A DNA stretch of 64,000 nt from NCBI GenBank assembly GCA_028689585.1, contig JAQVCW010000004.1:96373-160372 (forward strand). The letters are read 5' to 3'. Positions within the stretch are counted from its first letter, which is position 1, and each line of letters begins with the position of its first letter. Shown one piece after another: positions 8,772 through 17,485 of the stretch. This DNA is from Lachnospiraceae bacterium. Lineage in GTDB: Bacteria > Bacillota > Clostridia > Lachnospirales > Lachnospiraceae. The notes under the pieces were generated by a model. It saw only the letters and a program-made list of their open reading frames with translations, did no database searches and was not told where the DNA came from. The position numbers and the translations under genes were made by a program.

Positions 8772-9644
8772 ATGACAGGAAGATTATTTAACGTACAGCG
8801 TTTTAGCGTGCATGACGGACCGGGGATCCGCACCACCCTGTTTTTCAAGGGCTGTAATCTGCGGTGCCGCTGGTGCCATAATCCGGAATCCTACAAAATG
8901 GAACCGGAGATCCAGTATCTCAGAGAAAAATGTATCGAATGCGGCGAATGCAGGAAGGTCTGTGAACATGGAATCCGGATCGAACAGGGGAAGAGAACAG
9001 GGCTGGAAAACTGTGTGCTCTGTCAGAAATGTGTCGATGCCTGCATGAACGGCGCGTTAAAATATGCAGGAAGGGAATACACCCTGGAAGAGCTGACCGG
9101 TCTTGCTCTGCGGGACAGGGCATATTATGAGAACTCAGGGGGCGGCATCACGGCTTCCGGAGGGGAGCCTCTGCTTCAGTCTGAATTTGTGGGACTGCTG
9201 TTTCAGAAAATGAAGGAACAGGGGATATCGACAGCTTTGGATACCGCAGGAAATGTGGAGTTTGAGCATTTTCGCCGGGTGCTTCCGTTTACGGATCTGG
9301 TGCTGCTTGACATTAAGATAATGGATGATGAGCTTCATCGAAGCTATACCGGAGCATCCAACCGAAAAATTCTGGAGAATGCCAGAAGATTGATGGAGAT
9401 GGGGCAGAGGATGCACATCCGGGTTCCGGTGATTGCCGGCGTGAATGATACGCTGGAGAATGCATGGGCGCTGCAGAAACTGATTGATGGATATGAATGT
9501 GTAGAAAAAGTCCGATTTCTTCCTTATCACAATATGGGGCTGGCAAAGGCTGCCAGCGTGAATTTGGAGATGGAGGAGTTTGCTCCGCCTCAAAAAGAGA
9601 GACTGGAGCAGATCAGGAGCGTTTTTGACTTTTGCGCGGACTGA
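8772..9644 (+). CDS. Glycyl-radical enzyme activating protein (radical SAM)
   Basis: A 290-residue radical SAM activase that installs the glycyl radical on its partner using SAM and a [4Fe-4S] cluster. The N-terminus has the activase signature GPGIRTTLFFKGC with C28-x3-C32-x2-C35. An inserted ferredoxin-like domain carries two CX2CX2CX3C sets (C54, 57, 60, 64 and C81, 84, 87, 91), as in activases of eliminase-type GREs and unlike PflA. The gene starts 3 bases after the epimerase stop and is followed at once by the GRE gene. The enzyme should be oxygen-sensitive, so the host is anaerobic. Confidence 0.93.
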   Translation: MTGRLFNVQRFSVHDGPGIRTTLFFKGCNLRCRWCHNPESYKMEPEIQYLREKCIECGECRKVCEHGIRIEQGKRTGLENCVLCQKCVDACMNGALKYAGREYTLEELTGLALRDRAYYENSGGGITASGGEPLLQSEFVGLLFQKMKEQGISTALDTAGNVEFEHFRRVLPFTDLVLLDIKIMDDELHRSYTGASNRKILENARRLMEMGQRMHIRVPVIAGVNDTLENAWALQKLIDGYECVEKVRFLPYHNMGLAKAASVNLEMEEFAPPQKERLEQIRSVFDFCAD

Positions 9645-9673
9645 TGGAAAAATACGGTGACAGAAATGAGAAG

Positions 9674-9733
9674 ACAGATGCGGATCAGGAGCATCAGGAG
9701 ATGATAGGAAAACAGATGCGGATCAGGAGCATC
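9674..9733. repeat. 22-bp direct repeat before the GRE start
   Basis: The same 22 bases, beginning ACAGATGCGGATCAGGAGCA, occur perfectly at 9674-9695 and 9712-9733. The stretch is also open in frame with the GRE, but the better start lies after it. Confidence 0.8.
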
Positions 9734-9754
9734 GGGAGAAGAGAGGAGACAGAT

Positions 9755-12088
9755 ATGGTCAGGCCGATAAGTGCTTCATTACAACATAGAATCGATAGCT
9801 GGCTGCTTCGGGACTACAGAGAAACTTTTATGGAACGGATCGAACTGGTACTGGAGGCGGAAAAGCTGTATGAAGATGAGGCGTATTCCACCCGGTACGG
9901 GCATACGCTTCAATATATTCTGGAAAATATCAGTGTGGTATTGGACGAAGGACCGATTGCAGGAGCAGTGAAGCTGAGAATACCCACAAAACAGGAAGAA
10001 GAAAAAATACTGGCAGAATATCATCGATGGTGGAATATCCCGACTCAGGAACGTCATAAGAAAATTCTGTTCTATTATTCTGAAGGCTGGCTGAAATGCC
10101 GTCCGGATTTCTTTCCGTCGTTTGGACACCTGGCGATGGACTGGGAAGGAATACTTGATCTGGGAATGGGCGGACTGAAGAAAAAAGCCCAGGACAGGCT
10201 GAAAGCAGAGTGCAGCAAAGACCAGGAGGAATTTCTCCAGGGAGCGGTTCTGTGCTATGACGCAGTGAGCATGTACATTCAACGGTGCAGCAGGGAGGCC
10301 GAAAAGCAGGGAAGAACCCGGATGGCGGCCGATCTGCAGCAGATTGCAGAAGGACCGGCCGAAACCTTTGCGCAGGCGCTGCAGCTTCTCTGGATTATGA
10401 TTTTGATCTTGCAGAAGGTCTGCGGCTGCGGGGTATTGAACCTGAGCAGAATGGATCAATATCTGCTGTCAAGATACCGCACAGATCTGAAAAACGGGAT
10501 TTTGACGGAAGAGGAAGCTTTGGAGCTGCTTCAGGAATTTTATTTCCACAACAATGAAATCATGGTTCAGACAGACCATATGTCACAGGAAATTGAGACA
10601 ACCTCCTATACACTGGAGGTGGCGTATGATGACCCGAACTATCTGACGCTGGGCGGAAAACTGGCGGACGGCCGGTCGGGAGTGAATGAACTGTCTTTTC
10701 GTATGGTGGAGGCGGCCCGGGCACTGCGGCTGAGGAATCCATTTATCGTGGTCCGGTATCATGAGGGAATTGATCCGAAATTCTGGAAATACTGCTGCGA
10801 TGCCATGAGGGAAAACACCACGCTGGTAATATACAATGATGAGACGATGATACCGGCGCTGAAATATTATGGAGTTAGGGAGCCGGAGGTATATGATTAC
10901 GGGTTCTTTGGCTGCAATGACCCGAATATTCCGGGCATGGAAGGCGGACTGCGCCAGGTATGGGTGAATCTGCTCAAGCCTCTGGAGCTGGCTCTGAATC
11001 AGGGGGACTATCCGATGGAACCGCTTGGGGATACGGTGCTGGAAAAGACCGGAAGCGGACAGCCGCTGGATCCCGAGTGCCAGTTTGATATCGATGACCG
11101 CATGACCGGGCTGATGACCGGGGCGTATTATGGAATCAAAACCATGGCTCCCGAGAAAATGAACTCCATGGAAGAGGTACTGGAGGCTTACAGCCAGCAG
11201 CTCTCCTACCTGATGGCAGAGTTCCGGCGGGGCTTTGAACAGGATTTCGAGGTGGAGCAGGAAATCACCAGGAACAAGATTCGTATTGAGGACTGTTTCT
11301 TGAAAGGAACCATAGAAAATGGAGTGACCTGGACGGAGGGCGGCACGAAATATCATAAGATCGTCACCCAGGGCAGCGGTCTGGCTACAGCCATTGACGC
11401 GCTCTATGCCATCGAGCAGATCTGCTTTGTGAAAAAGGAAATGACGGTGGGAGAGCTTGCACAGCTTTTGCGAACCGATTATGCGGGCAGGGAAAAGCTC
11501 TCTGTTCAATGGAAAAACAAACTGGACAAGTTTGGAAACGATATCGATGGGGTGGACCGGTATGCGAAAATAGTAACGGAGCTTTTTGTAAAAGCGACAG
11601 ACGAAAGCAACAGGGGATATCTGTATCAGATGTGGCCTACCTACTCCACAGACCGTGATTTTACCACCATGGGCAGTTTTGTGGGGGCGACTCCCGATGG
11701 ACGGCGGGCAAAGGAGCAGTTGAGCGAAAATCAGTCACCCACCAATGGAAAGGATTTATCGGGACTCACTGCCATGCTCAACTCCGTTTCAAAGATTCCG
11801 TTTGATAAGATTACCGGAGGACCGCTGAATCTCAGGCTTCATCCGTCGGCGGTGGAAGGCGGGGACGGCCTGGATGTGTTATGCGCATTATTTAAGACCT
11901 ATATGGAAAAGGGCGGAATGCAGCTTCAGGTGAATGTAGTGGATGCCCAGACACTGAAGGAAGCCCAGAAAACACCGGAAAAATACAGAACACTCTGTGT
12001 CAGAGTCACCGGCTACAGCGCATTTTTTGTGGAAATGGGAAAAAAGGCGCAGAATGAACTGATCGAAAGGACAGAGCATCTCATGTAG
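9755..12088 (+). CDS. Glycyl radical enzyme of unknown substrate (PFL/diol-dehydratase superfamily)
   Basis: A 777-residue GRE. The radical glycine is G753 in RVTGYSAFF near the C-terminus, and the active-site cysteine is C387 in FFGCNDPNIPG. Characterised eliminases and choline lyase read GCVE here; this one has GCND, with Asp replacing the catalytic Glu. The segment before RMDQY (residues 223-229) reads CGCGVLN instead of the NGHS-type diol-binding pattern, and the Asp 14 residues after the Cys of glycerol dehydratase is Gln here. A classical glycerol, propanediol or choline substrate is therefore unlikely. I chose the ATG at 9755 after GAGGAG; an earlier in-frame ATG would add 41 residues encoded by a direct repeat. 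No microcompartment genes are nearby. Confidence 0.92.
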   Translation: MVRPISASLQHRIDSWLLRDYRETFMERIELVLEAEKLYEDEAYSTRYGHTLQYILENISVVLDEGPIAGAVKLRIPTKQEEEKILAEYHRWWNIPTQERHKKILFYYSEGWLKCRPDFFPSFGHLAMDWEGILDLGMGGLKKKAQDRLKAECSKDQEEFLQGAVLCYDAVSMYIQRCSREAEKQGRTRMAADLQQIAEGPAETFAQALQLLWIMILILQKVCGCGVLNLSRMDQYLLSRYRTDLKNGILTEEEALELLQEFYFHNNEIMVQTDHMSQEIETTSYTLEVAYDDPNYLTLGGKLADGRSGVNELSFRMVEAARALRLRNPFIVVRYHEGIDPKFWKYCCDAMRENTTLVIYNDETMIPALKYYGVREPEVYDYGFFGCNDPNIPGMEGGLRQVWVNLLKPLELALNQGDYPMEPLGDTVLEKTGSGQPLDPECQFDIDDRMTGLMTGAYYGIKTMAPEKMNSMEEVLEAYSQQLSYLMAEFRRGFEQDFEVEQEITRNKIRIEDCFLKGTIENGVTWTEGGTKYHKIVTQGSGLATAIDALYAIEQICFVKKEMTVGELAQLLRTDYAGREKLSVQWKNKLDKFGNDIDGVDRYAKIVTELFVKATDESNRGYLYQMWPTYSTDRDFTTMGSFVGATPDGRRAKEQLSENQSPTNGKDLSGLTAMLNSVSKIPFDKITGGPLNLRLHPSAVEGGDGLDVLCALFKTYMEKGGMQLQVNVVDAQTLKEAQKTPEKYRTLCVRVTGYSAFFVEMGKKAQNELIERTEHLM

Positions 12089-12115
12089 CGGGAAGCAAAA
12101 AAGGAGGACAGGAGT

Positions 12116-13069
12116 ATGGGCAGGATGGTAAATACAGTAAATGGACCGCTGCCGGCGGAAGAACTGGGCGTGACTTTGATGCATGAGCATGTGCTGCAGG
12201 CCAACTGGTCTATGCGCATGTCCTATCCTCACTGGTTCAACTATGATGAGTTTATGGAATATGCATCGGAGGATGTGAAACGAACCCGTGAGATCGGGGT
12301 GCGGACGCTGGTGGAGCAGACGCCGGTATGCCTCGGACGGGATATTCACGCGATCAGGGAAGTGGCTGATCGGACGGGAATACAGATCATCGCATGTACC
12401 GGTTTTTTCTACACGGAAAACCAGTGGCTGTTCGGGCGCAGCGAAGAGAGTCTGATGGAATGTATGCGAAAGGATATCAATGAGGGGATTCAGGATACGG
12501 ATATCCGCCCCGGACTGATTAAATGTGCAACCGATGTGGCCGGAGTCACACCGATCAACCGGGTATTGCTCAATGCCCATGCCCGTATGGCGAAGGAAAG
12601 CGGACTGCCCATTGCAACTCATTCCTATTATGGCAACCGGAGCGGATTGCAGCAGATGGATGTTTTTGAACAGCATGGACTGAATCCGGAAAAAATACTG
12701 ATCGGCCACTGCGGCGATACCAATGATCTGGGTTATCTGGAGGAACTGCTGTCCAGAGGCTGCTATATCGGACTGGATCGATTTGGAGATGATGAAAAAA
12801 ATCCGTTGAAAAACAGAGTCGATACGCTGATGAAGCTGTGCGAACGGGGCTGGATCAGTCAACTGATGATTTCTCATGACTATGTCAGCTTTGTGGATCT
12901 GGGCAGCTTCGAATGGAAAAATAAGCGGGGCACGGATCCGGACGATGCGGTATACAACAGCCGCTATATCCACAGATACGTGCTGCCCATGCTCAGAGAG
13001 CTGGGATTTGAAGAAAAGGGAATCCAGCAGCTTCTGGTGGAAAACCCGAAAAACTATTTTCTGGCCTGA
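12116..13069 (+). CDS. Phosphotriesterase-like amidohydrolase, probable sugar lactonase (1)
   Basis: A 317-residue PTE-family TIM barrel with all expected binuclear metal ligands: H23 and H25 (HEH), the bridging Lys K136 (LIKCATD), H169, H198 (IGHCGD) and D255 (SHDY). Characterised relatives include aryldialkylphosphatases and several sugar (phosphate) lactonases. Between a sugar dehydrogenase and galactonate dehydratase, lactone opening is the natural guess. AAGGAGG lies upstream of the ATG. A paralogue of similar length lies at 24664-25617. Confidence 0.8.
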   Translation: MGRMVNTVNGPLPAEELGVTLMHEHVLQANWSMRMSYPHWFNYDEFMEYASEDVKRTREIGVRTLVEQTPVCLGRDIHAIREVADRTGIQIIACTGFFYTENQWLFGRSEESLMECMRKDINEGIQDTDIRPGLIKCATDVAGVTPINRVLLNAHARMAKESGLPIATHSYYGNRSGLQQMDVFEQHGLNPEKILIGHCGDTNDLGYLEELLSRGCYIGLDRFGDDEKNPLKNRVDTLMKLCERGWISQLMISHDYVSFVDLGSFEWKNKRGTDPDDAVYNSRYIHRYVLPMLRELGFEEKGIQQLLVENPKNYFLA

Positions 13070-13203
13070 GCGCTGACAGGAAAACCAGAGGGCGGAAAAA
13101 CCAGAAAAGGAAGGCTTCAGGGCAGGTACTATCTGGCCTGAGCGGATTCCGGGAAGAGCGCAGAAAGAATAAAAACGGCAAAAGAAGGAGGCGGACAGCA
13201 GGC

Positions 13204-14352
13204 ATGAAAATAAAATCAATCGAAACATTTAAGGTGGAGCCGCGCTGGTGTTTTTTAAAGGTGACCACGGAAAGCGGTCTGGTGGGATGGGGCGAACCTG
13301 TAATCGAAGGAAAAGCATCCACCGTAGAGGCAGCCGTGCATGAAATGAAGGATTATATGATAGGCAGATCTGCTGAAAATGTGGAAGAAATCTGGCAGAC
13401 ACTGTATCGCGGAGCGTTTTACCGGGGAGGTCCGATCCTGACCAGCGCAATGTCGGGTATTGATCAGGCTCTTTGGGATATCAAGGGAAAAGCTCATAAC
13501 ATGCCGGTCTATGATTTCTTCGGCGGTGCAGTCAAAGACAAAATGAAGGTATACTGCTGGATCGGCGGTGACCGTCCGGATGATGTGGCGAAAGCGGCCG
13601 TGGAAAAATACGAACAGGGTTATCGGGCCATCAAAATGAATGCGACACCGGAGATTGGCTGGATCGACAATTATCAGGTCGTGGATGATGTGCTGAAGCG
13701 TGTGGCAGGCATCCGGGAGGCGCTTGGATATCGGATGGATATCGCGCTGGACTTCCATGGCCGGGTACATAAAGGAATGGCAAAGGTCATTATGAAGGAG
13801 CTGGAACAGTTCCATCCCATGTTTGTGGAAGAACCGGTACTCTGTGAGAACGAAGAAGCATTCCGGGAACTGAAAAGCTGCACCAGCATTCCGATCGCCA
13901 CCGGAGAAAGGAATTTCACCCGCTGGGGCTTCAAGAACATGATCACCGGCGGAGGAGTGGACATTATACAGCCGGATTTAAGTCATGCCGGAGGCATCTC
14001 AGAGGTGCGCCGGATTGCTGCCATGGCCGAAGCCTATGACATTGCAGTTGCGCCTCACTGTCCGCTGGGACCGGTAGCGCTGGCAAGCTGCCTGCAGCTT
14101 GATTTCTGCACCACCAACGCATTCATACAGGAGCAGAGTCTTGGCATCCACTACAACCAGGGATCAGATCTCATGGACTATCTGACAGATCAGTCCGTCT
14201 TCGAATACAAAGAAGGATATGTAAATAAACTGACCGGCCCCGGGCTTGGCGTGGAAGTAAACGAAGAAAAAATCCGCGAAAAAGCATTGAAATGGGAAGA
14301 GTGGAGAAATCCGGTCTGGAGCACACCGGATGGAAATATCGCAGAGTGGTAA
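13204..14352 (+). CDS. dgoD: D-galactonate dehydratase
   Basis: A 382-residue enolase-superfamily enzyme that converts D-galactonate to 2-keto-3-deoxygalactonate. Its length and residue numbering match E. coli DgoD from memory: metal ligands D183, E209 and E235, with catalytic H185 and H285 (APHCPLGP). Long conserved blocks such as GWGEPVIEGKA, YRGGPILTSA and LQPDLSHAGGI-like sequence agree. AGGAGG lies upstream. It ends the transporter-GRE run and is followed by a REP-like palindrome. The downstream KDGal kinase is not seen; a KDPG-type aldolase lies at 25800. Confidence 0.93.
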   Translation: MKIKSIETFKVEPRWCFLKVTTESGLVGWGEPVIEGKASTVEAAVHEMKDYMIGRSAENVEEIWQTLYRGAFYRGGPILTSAMSGIDQALWDIKGKAHNMPVYDFFGGAVKDKMKVYCWIGGDRPDDVAKAAVEKYEQGYRAIKMNATPEIGWIDNYQVVDDVLKRVAGIREALGYRMDIALDFHGRVHKGMAKVIMKELEQFHPMFVEEPVLCENEEAFRELKSCTSIPIATGERNFTRWGFKNMITGGGVDIIQPDLSHAGGISEVRRIAAMAEAYDIAVAPHCPLGPVALASCLQLDFCTTNAFIQEQSLGIHYNQGSDLMDYLTDQSVFEYKEGYVNKLTGPGLGVEVNEEKIREKALKWEEWRNPVWSTPDGNIAEW

Positions 14353-14354
14353 AT

Positions 14355-14414
14355 GGGGACGGTTCTCGGGGTGAAGGGGGGACGGTTCTCTGAAAATCAG
14401 AGAACCGTCCCCCC
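14355..14414. repeat. REP-like palindromic repeat, cluster 1
   Basis: A near-perfect palindrome with arms GGGGGGACGGTTCTCTGA (14376-14393) and its complement (14397-14414) around AAA, preceded by a half copy GGGGACGGTTCTC at 14355-14367. The same unit recurs at 19554-19635. Copies flank the second ABC transporter operon on both sides. Confidence 0.85.
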
Positions 14415-14548
14415 CAGCATGGGAGCGGTTTGCTGTTTTTATTTCCCATAATGTCATAATGTAATAACACAGAGGGAATAATTTGAACAAAAACAAGGCA
14501 CTGCCATTGTGCATAATAACTAAAAATAAAACTAAATATAAAAATGAA

Positions 14549-14652
14549 TTGACATTATATACAAGACAAGATATATTAATAATATGAAACCGGTTGCATA
14601 AAAGTACAATCAGATTCCTGGGGGGAACGGTGCGGATAGAAACCGGTAAGCT
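14549..14652 (+). promoter_or_regulatory. Sigma-A promoter with LacI/CcpA-type operator
   Basis: TTGACA (14549-14554), 17-base spacer, TATATT (14572-14577). An operator TGAAACCGGTTGCA at 14585-14598 covers the likely transcription start; it matches the cre consensus at 13 of 14 positions and has the central CG typical of LacI-family sites. A second core, AACCGGT, lies at 14641-14647. The LacI protein encoded at 18557 or CcpA could bind. The 14353-14548 stretch holds only the REP cluster and AT-rich sequence. Confidence 0.75.
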
Positions 14653-14686
14653 GCTTGTCGTTCATCAAAAAAGGAGGTATTTCTAA

Positions 14687-15724
14687 ATGAAAAAGAGACT
14701 CGTAAGTGCATTATTAACAGCAACTATGGTGGTTGGAATGATGACGGGTGTCACCAGCTATGCAGAAGAAGCAAAAGAATATGATGTGATTTATCTTTCC
14801 TGCTCTACCGCATCTGAATTCTGGCAGTATATCGGAATTGGTATTCAGAATGCAGCACTGGATTTTGAGGCGGAAAATGGCATTAAGGTAAATCTGCAGG
14901 TTACCGGACCGGCAGAAGAATCTCAGACGGAAGCTTACGTTACTTCTTTTGAAGAAGCAATCGCAGCTATGCCGGATGCGATCGTTACGGCTACTCAGGT
15001 AGCGGATGCCACAGTTCCAAAGGCAACGGAGGCAGTTGGTCAGGGGATCGTGCTGAACTTCGTAAACTGCGGTCTGTCTACACCGGATGTTACCGACTAT
15101 GATGATATTTATAATCAGTTCTATTATTGCTCCAATGAAACGATCGGACGTCTGGCAGCAGAGACCATGCTTGCGAAGATGAAAGAAAAAGGAATTGAGC
15201 CAAAAGGAACCATTGCTATGAACTTCTCTGTAGTTAATGAGACTCTGGCAGCCAGAATGACAGGCTTCAGTGATTATATGGCAGAAAACGCACCGGATAT
15301 CGTGTGCACAGAGACCTTCTACAATGATAATAATCTGGAGACTGCTCAGGCAAACGTAGAAAACCAGATCTCCACCTATGGCGATGAACTGGTAGGTATC
15401 TATGGCGGACAGAATATTTCTGCAGACGGTGCGTGTCTGGCGGCAGCGGCAGCAAATATTTCGGACAAGGTTGCAGTAGTTGGTGTTGATTCAGATGCTA
15501 CCGAGATTGAAGCTCTGGAAAACGGAACCCTGGATGCAATCGTGGTTCAGGATGCTTATGCACAGGGATATGCAGCGATGGAAAATGCTCTGCTGACACT
15601 GCTTAACGGCGAGAATCCGGAAAGCGAAAAGAAAGTAAACTGTGAACCGGTTGCGATCACAGCAGATAATATGGGAACAGATGCTATGCAGGCCCTGTTA
15701 AATCCGACTCTTCTTGCTAAATAA
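14687..15724 (+). CDS. Sugar ABC transporter substrate-binding protein (Peripla_BP_4 type)
   Basis: A 345-residue receptor with an N-terminal signal peptide (MKKRLVSALLTATMVVGMMTGVTSYA) and a bilobed sugar-binding fold with VVGVDSDATEIEAL near the hinge. Gram-positive receptors are normally lipoproteins; no lipobox cysteine is seen, so it looks cleaved at YA-EE. The start follows AAGGAGG. It is the first gene of an operon with one ATPase and one permease, driven by the promoter at 14549. Confidence 0.88.
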   Translation: MKKRLVSALLTATMVVGMMTGVTSYAEEAKEYDVIYLSCSTASEFWQYIGIGIQNAALDFEAENGIKVNLQVTGPAEESQTEAYVTSFEEAIAAMPDAIVTATQVADATVPKATEAVGQGIVLNFVNCGLSTPDVTDYDDIYNQFYYCSNETIGRLAAETMLAKMKEKGIEPKGTIAMNFSVVNETLAARMTGFSDYMAENAPDIVCTETFYNDNNLETAQANVENQISTYGDELVGIYGGQNISADGACLAAAAANISDKVAVVGVDSDATEIEALENGTLDAIVVQDAYAQGYAAMENALLTLLNGENPESEKKVNCEPVAITADNMGTDAMQALLNPTLLAK

Positions 15725-15824
15725 TATTTAAGAGCGCTTCTGTGTTCTTGCTTTAGGATGCGCTGTCTGCTGTGTGGGACAAAAATCCTGCGTGTCCTGG
15801 CGATAAGATAACTAATTATAGGCG

Positions 15825-15935
15825 AGGCTGCCGCGATATGGTCTGGTTCCTGCCGCCCGGTAAGGTTCCTTCCGTTGAGAGACGGAGGAAACCGCAGCGG
15901 GATGGAGGAAAATAGAAACCTGCGGCAGCCTTGTT
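15825..15935 (+). ncRNA. Structured RNA element between receptor and ATPase genes
   Basis: Exact outer arms AGGCTGCCGC (15825-15834) and GCGGCAGCCT (15922-15931) enclose an inner hairpin GGTTCCTTCCGT/ACGGAGGAAACC (one mismatch). It sits in a 234-base gap with no gene and ends near the GTG of the ATPase. It may be a leaky terminator, a stabiliser of the receptor mRNA, or an undescribed cis-RNA. I recognise no known riboswitch core. Confidence 0.5.
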
Positions 15936-15958
15936 TCATAACTCGGGAAGGTGATAAA

Positions 15959-17467
15959 GTGGATAATACGATTTTAAAAATTGAACATATCAGTAAGTTT
16001 TATCCCGGAGTAACTGCATTAAATGATGTAAGCTTTACGATACAAAAAGGAGAGGTACGTGCGCTGGTAGGAGAGAATGGTGCAGGAAAATCGACTTTGA
16101 TAAAATGCATCATGGGTGTGGAAGTACCAAATAAGGGAACAATCAGTCTGAATGATAATGGAAACTGGGTCTCCGGTATGGATGCGCTGCAGGCTCAGGC
16201 TCACGGAATGTTTGCAAATTATCAGCATGTAAATATTTCGCCGGATTTAAGCATTGCGGAGAATTACTTTTTGGGAAGAGTGCCCAGGACAAAGCTGGGA
16301 CTGGTTGACTGGAAAAAAATGAAGGAAGAAAGTCAGCAGATCGTGAATAAATTCAAAATGGATGTGAATCCACAGGCGAAGATCAAGGATCTGCCGATTG
16401 CCATGCAGGCGATGGTTACGATCAGCAAAATATCAGTAAATGAAGATATCAAACTGGTTATTTTTGATGAACCCACTGCATTATTGGAAAATGAAAAGGT
16501 GGAAACACTGTTTTCGTATATTAAAGAATTGAAAAATCAGGGTGTAAGCATCATTTACATATCGCATCGGCTGGAAGAAATTATGGATATCTGTGATACG
16601 GTGACGATTTTAAAGGATGGCACCTATGTGGATACAAAATCCGTTTCCGAGGTGACAAAGGAAACACTGGTTTCTATGATGGTAGGAAGAAAAATGTCCG
16701 ATATCTATGGAATCAAACATTTTAAACCCGGAAAAGAACTGCTTCGTGTGGAAGGACTGAGTGATGAGACACATTTTCAAAACATTGATTTTACAGTTCA
16801 TGCCGGTGAAATCCTGGGATTTTTCGGCCTGGTAGGTGCCGGACGGAGTGAAATTATGCGTGCAGTCTACGGAGTAGACCGGTATAAGACAGGAAAGGTC
16901 TATCTGAGAGGGGAAGAGACTCACATCAGAAATCCCCAGAATGCGCTGATGAAGGGGATCGGTTTCCTGACAGAGGACCGGCGTGCGGATGGACTGGCGC
17001 TGCCGCTGGAGATTAAAGTCAATATAAATATGAATTCCTACGATATCATAAGCAGTGCCGGGATGATCAATCTGAAAAAGGAACAGGAAAGAGCCGAAGA
17101 ATTCTGCGAAAAGATCAATGTGAAGACACCGAGCATACAGCAGCAGGTCGGCAATCTGTCCGGAGGAAACCAGCAGAAGGTGGTTATTGCAAAGCTGCTC
17201 TGCCGCGATCCTGAAATCCTGATCTTTGACGAACCTACGGTGGGTGTAGATGTAGGAGCGAAGGAAGAGATATTTAAACTGATCGAAAAGCTGACAGAAC
17301 AGGGGAAGGGAGTTATCCTGATCTCATCTTATCTTCCGGAGGTTATGGGGCTGGCGGACCGGCTGATCGTAATGTCTCAGGGAAAGATAACGGTATGCTA
17401 TGACAATGAACAGATGCAGAACCTGACAGAAGAACAGGTGCTGATGGCAGCATCAATTGAAGAATAA
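15959..17467 (+). CDS. CUT2-type sugar ABC transporter ATP-binding protein
   Basis: A 502-residue tandem ATPase. The first half has GENGAGKST and VIFDEPTALLE; the second has degenerate Walker A GLVGAGRSE, LSGGNQQK and IFDEPTVGVDVG. I chose the GTG at 15959, which lies 7 bases after GGGAAGG and gives a normal family N-terminus (VDNTILKIEHISKFYPG). A farther upstream start would translate part of the structured RNA. Partner of the receptor at 14687 and the permease at 17486. Confidence 0.92.
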   Translation: MDNTILKIEHISKFYPGVTALNDVSFTIQKGEVRALVGENGAGKSTLIKCIMGVEVPNKGTISLNDNGNWVSGMDALQAQAHGMFANYQHVNISPDLSIAENYFLGRVPRTKLGLVDWKKMKEESQQIVNKFKMDVNPQAKIKDLPIAMQAMVTISKISVNEDIKLVIFDEPTALLENEKVETLFSYIKELKNQGVSIIYISHRLEEIMDICDTVTILKDGTYVDTKSVSEVTKETLVSMMVGRKMSDIYGIKHFKPGKELLRVEGLSDETHFQNIDFTVHAGEILGFFGLVGAGRSEIMRAVYGVDRYKTGKVYLRGEETHIRNPQNALMKGIGFLTEDRRADGLALPLEIKVNINMNSYDIISSAGMINLKKEQERAEEFCEKINVKTPSIQQQVGNLSGGNQQKVVIAKLLCRDPEILIFDEPTVGVDVGAKEEIFKLIEKLTEQGKGVILISSYLPEVMGLADRLIVMSQGKITVCYDNEQMQNLTEEQVLMAASIEE

Positions 17468-17485
17468 GGGCGGGGAGGTTTTCAA

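Noticed and set aside
9755..12088. Calling the GRE a glycerol, propanediol or choline enzyme, or pyruvate formate-lyase
   Set aside because: It lacks the GCVE and NGHS-type residues, and has a single Cys rather than the Cys-Cys pair of PFL; no microcompartment or matching downstream genes.
11888..13228. A 446-codon open frame on the minus strand opposite the PTE-like gene
   Set aside because: The plus-strand genes there have full metal-ligand motifs and ribosome sites; the minus frame has no recognisable domain and is the antisense shadow.
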